From CAYOBW01 sp964402115 (GTDB lineage: Bacteria > Verrucomicrobiota > Kiritimatiellia > UBA8416 > CAYOBW01), in assembly GCA_964402115.1 (NCBI GenBank), contig CAYOBW010000078.1:1-26514 (forward strand): a DNA stretch of 26,514 nucleotides, in the 5' to 3' direction. Below the pieces are notes generated by a model, which was given only the letters and a program-made list of their open reading frames with translations, made no database searches and had not been told where the DNA came from. The position numbers and the translations under genes were made by a program. This document shows, piece after piece, positions 23,924 to 26,514 of the stretch (position 1 is its first letter; every line of letters starts with the position of its first letter).

Positions 23924-26385
23924 TCCGCATCAAGACCATCCACATCGAAGAGTTTCGCGGCATCCGCGATCTCACTCTTGACCTGAACAACGAGAATTTC
24001 GGCATTTGCGGCGCAAACGGCACCGGTAAGAGCGGCGTGGTCGATGCCATCGAATTCTGTCTCACGGGCAATGTGACGAGACTCTCAGGACAAGGCCAGG
24101 GCGAGTTGAGCGTGAAAGGCCACGCCCCGCATGTCGATCAGCGCGCGAACCCGGACAAGGCCAAGGTAGCGATTACCGCGTCTGTGCCTTCACTCGGCAA
24201 GACGGTTGCGATCACGCGCTCGGTAAGGAGTCCGCGCGTCGCGACTATCGAGCCCGCCGATCCGAAGCTCCAGGCTATCATCGAAGAACTGCAATCGCAT
24301 CCGGAGTTTGCACTGTCGCGCCGTGAGATTGCGAAGTACATCGTAACACCGCCCGCGCAACGATCTACTGACGTTCAAACTCTGCTTCGCCTCGATTACA
24401 TCGGGGACTTGCGTAAGGCGCTGGGGAGTTATGCGAACAAATGTAAGCGCGAAGCCGACGAGGCGGAGCGCGCGCGGGCTCGTGCCGAAAGCGAACTGAA
24501 GATCGCTCTCGCCGTTTCCACTCTTGATCGCAAGACGGTTGTGGAAAAGGCAAACGCGCACCGCAGTGTTCTCGGCCTGCCAGCACTTACGGAGCTAACT
24601 CCGGAGACGTCTTTCAAGGGGGGCGCGCCGGAAGAAGGCAAAGGTGTCAAGAAACCCGGCATTGCGAAGGATGTCGCTCTTGCGGACCTCACGGCACTAT
24701 GCACAGCCTTCCATTCTGGCGAATCGGATGATCTCAAAGAGCACAGGGAAAGCGCTCTCGCGTCCTTGAAGAAGCTCAGGGAAGATAAAAGGGCACTTTT
24801 GCTTGCACGGGCACACGGCTTCATCGCGACCGGCCTTGATCTTATTTCTGGAGATTCCTGTCCCCTCTGCGATAGGCCATGGGACGCTGACGAGCTCCGT
24901 GCGCATCTCAAGACGAAGCTGCTGAGCGCCGAAGAGATTGGGACATTACTTGAGAAGCTCAGCAATGCGAACGATGCAATTGTTGGCGGTATCGAAGCCC
25001 GCGCGGCGGGAATCCGCAAAGCGGCGGGCTACGCCGCCGCGCTTGATCCTGCTGTACCGCGCGCTGAATTGGATGTCTATGCCACAGCCCTTGACGCTGC
25101 GATTACCGCGCTCAAGGCGTTCGGTGACGACCATACCCAAATTGAAGGAGCCGTTGCCGCGCTGGAAGCTAAATGGTGGGACGTTCCGGAAGACGCGCAG
25201 ATGCGGTTAAACGAGACGCAGAACGGCGTCAAGTCTCTGCCGGACACTTCCGCCAAGGATAAGGCCGTTGGATTTCTTGCGGTCCTTCAGGACCGCTATG
25301 AGAGGTTGCTTGAAGCGAGCAAGAGCTCCAAGGCCATGACCACGAGGAACGCAACGGCTCAAAAAGTTCATGACCACTACAACACGGTATCCAACACGGT
25401 CCTCGAAGGTATCTACGATGCCGTCGCCAACGAATTTACGGAGTTGTACAAGACAATTAACGATGATGAAGGCGAGTTCGTCGGCGAATTGAAACCGCAG
25501 CCAGCCAAACTCAGTTTCAACGTCGATTTCTATGGCCGTGGGACATTCCCGCCCGGTGCATATCATAGCGAAGGACATCAGGACGGCATGGGCTTGTGCC
25601 TATATCTGGCCCTGATGAAGCACACGCTCGGCGACAAGTTCACCTTTGCGGTCCTCGATGATGTGCTGATGTCCGTCGATACCGGTCATCGGCGCGAAGT
25701 GTGCCGTATGCTCAAGACGAAGTTCCCAAGCACTCAGTTCGTCCTCACCACTCATGACCGGGTATGGCTGCAGTACATGAAGACCGAGGGTCTGATTCAG
25801 AATGCCCAGTTGTTTGGTGGATGGAATATCGAAACAGGACCTCGTGTCTGGGATGACACAGACATCTGGAGTGAGATTCAAGAAGCTCTCGACAAGGACG
25901 ATGTTCCGCGAGCTGCCGCCTTATTGCGGCGCTATCTCGAATACATCTCCACCGTGCTCGCCGACAACTTGCGGGCGCAGGTCGAGTATCGAGGCGATGC
26001 CAGCTATGACCTTGGCGATCTGCTGCCGGCAACGCTCAACCGGTGGAAGGATCGGCTCAGAAAGGGAGTCAAATCCGCTGAACATTGGGGGCATGACGAG
26101 ACCAAAGTGGCATTGGAGGCAAAACTCGCCGAGGCCGACACCCTGATTCGAAAGAGCAACGCCGAACAGTGGGCGATCAACAAGTCCGTGCATTTCAACG
26201 AGTGGGCGAACTTCACGAAGGCCGACTTCAAGGAAGTCGCCGCCGCATTCAGGGCGTTGCTTGAGCATATCCGCTGCCAGAGAGAGAAGTGCGGCGGCTA
26301 TCCCTATCTCACACCACGTAACGGCGCGTCGGAGCAACTGCGATGCAACTGTGGGACTATCAACGTCAATCTAACAACAAAATAG
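23920..26385 (+). CDS. SMC/Rad50-like ABC ATPase with zinc hook
   Basis: Cytoplasmic ABC-type ATPase of 821 residues, likely acting on DNA. The start overlaps the preceding stop (ATGA) with GGGGAGGA upstream. The N-terminus IKTIHIEEFRGIRDLTLDL is typical of RecF/SMC/Rad50 heads, with Walker A GANGTGKS (residues 31-38). A short helical arm region follows, with CPLC (C314, C317) as a Rad50-type zinc hook. The C-terminal head has a degenerate signature (HSEGHQ, 549-554, instead of LSGGQ), Walker B ending in D580-D581, the D-loop SVDTG and the H-loop H612. About 200 further residues end in four cysteines (C786, C791, C809, C811) resembling a zinc ribbon. At 821 residues the arms are short compared with true SMC or Rad50. 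Such proteins occur in defence systems such as Lamassu-like ones and in repair, but no effector or nuclease gene is visible here. Confidence 0.85.
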   Translation: MIRIKTIHIEEFRGIRDLTLDLNNENFGICGANGTGKSGVVDAIEFCLTGNVTRLSGQGQGELSVKGHAPHVDQRANPDKAKVAITASVPSLGKTVAITRSVRSPRVATIEPADPKLQAIIEELQSHPEFALSRREIAKYIVTPPAQRSTDVQTLLRLDYIGDLRKALGSYANKCKREADEAERARARAESELKIALAVSTLDRKTVVEKANAHRSVLGLPALTELTPETSFKGGAPEEGKGVKKPGIAKDVALADLTALCTAFHSGESDDLKEHRESALASLKKLREDKRALLLARAHGFIATGLDLISGDSCPLCDRPWDADELRAHLKTKLLSAEEIGTLLEKLSNANDAIVGGIEARAAGIRKAAGYAAALDPAVPRAELDVYATALDAAITALKAFGDDHTQIEGAVAALEAKWWDVPEDAQMRLNETQNGVKSLPDTSAKDKAVGFLAVLQDRYERLLEASKSSKAMTTRNATAQKVHDHYNTVSNTVLEGIYDAVANEFTELYKTINDDEGEFVGELKPQPAKLSFNVDFYGRGTFPPGAYHSEGHQDGMGLCLYLALMKHTLGDKFTFAVLDDVLMSVDTGHRREVCRMLKTKFPSTQFVLTTHDRVWLQYMKTEGLIQNAQLFGGWNIETGPRVWDDTDIWSEIQEALDKDDVPRAAALLRRYLEYISTVLADNLRAQVEYRGDASYDLGDLLPATLNRWKDRLRKGVKSAEHWGHDETKVALEAKLAEADTLIRKSNAEQWAINKSVHFNEWANFTKADFKEVAAAFRALLEHIRCQREKCGGYPYLTPRNGASEQLRCNCGTINVNLTTK

Positions 26386-26461
26386 GAGCGAAAGGCGAGA
26401 TCGTTGCTCATGTATCAAGAGGGCACTCCGACGTCATTCCGCAGTAGCGAGGGAGGAACCC
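26386..26461. repeat. Post-ATPase spacer with dispersed-repeat-like sequence
   Basis: No gene or terminator is apparent. GTCATTCCGCAGTAGCGAGG (26433-26452) followed by GAGGAACCC resembles the GTCATTCCGAGCG...CGAGGAATC family of short dispersed intergenic repeats found in many environmental bacteria. The match is from memory of the motif. It abuts the putative intron end at 26462. Confidence 0.35.
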
Positions 26462-26514
26462 ATCGGGATAGGGACGCCCCTTGCGGAGCGCCCCTCCCTC
26501 ACCACCGCACGTAC
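26462..26514 (-). mobile_element. Putative group II intron 3' end (domain VI and part of domain V)
   Basis: Read on the minus strand, the sequence starts GTACGTGCGGTGGTG (26514-26500), like the 3' strand of domain V and the V-VI linker. It then forms a hairpin: GGGA (26498-26495) pairs with TCCC (26468-26465), and GGGGCGC (26494-26488) pairs with GCGTCCC (26477-26471) with one G-T wobble, leaving an unpaired TA. The A of that bulge lies eight bases before a possible intron end CCCGAT, matching the branch-point geometry of group II introns. The rest of the intron, including any reverse transcriptase, would be beyond the window edge. A chance hairpin in GC-rich DNA is the main alternative. Confidence 0.5.

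Noticed and set aside
1..26514. CRISPR arrays, tRNA or rRNA genes
   Set aside because: I saw no regularly spaced repeats of CRISPR type and no recognisable tRNA or rRNA sequence. This is by reading only, not by a covariance search.

Overview
The DNA is GC-rich. It carries a run of secreted glycoside-hydrolase genes with no SusC/SusD pair and no regulator or transporter. The enzyme architectures (GH38-like proteins of the DUF5054 type, and a beta-helix enzyme with a nested carbohydrate-binding module) suggest a polysaccharide-degrading member of the Planctomycetes-Verrucomicrobia-Lentisphaerae-Kiritimatiellota group. That taxonomic guess is inference from style of content; no marker gene is present.

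Layout: positions 1-909 are non-coding and rich in inverted repeats, ending in a palindrome over a candidate promoter. Positions 910-23244 hold seven large genes, all on the + strand and closely packed: two DUF5054/GH38-like proteins (910-4077, 4083-7319), a right-handed beta-helix protein with a CBM6-like insert (7363-9624), a third DUF5054/GH38-like protein (9798-13043), and three GH38-like proteins of a second architecture with an N-terminal F5/8 type C (discoidin) domain (13060-16398, 16403-19813, 19810-23244). Spacings are 5, 43, 173, 16, 4 and -4 bases, so most or all are probably co-transcribed; a second promoter may lie in the 173-base gap. All seven have signal peptides. The six GH38-like proteins all keep an HxD motif, a candidate nucleophile Asp and an EHT(W/F) motif, as expected of active metal-dependent mannosidase-like enzymes. 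Together they look like an exported set for dismantling one family of alpha-mannose-containing (or related) glycans, with the beta-helix enzyme attacking a different linkage.

Positions 23245-23722 are non-coding, with a strongly C-rich stretch followed by a promoter bracketed by a 10-base inverted repeat. That promoter appears to drive a translationally coupled pair: a 66-residue helical protein (23723-23923) and an SMC/Rad50-like ABC ATPase with a CPLC zinc hook (23920-26385). Codon and base use differ visibly from the glycosidase block, suggesting a separate, possibly transferred, genome-maintenance or defence module. The last about 80 bases hold a dispersed-repeat-like sequence and what looks like the 3' end (domain VI plus part of domain V) of a group II intron on the minus strand, cut by the window edge.

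Most notable: the six-fold GH38-like array, a 152-base near-identical patch shared by its first two genes (gene-conversion-like), in-frame 9-base repeats at the same domain junction in two distant paralogues, and the small-protein/SMC pair.
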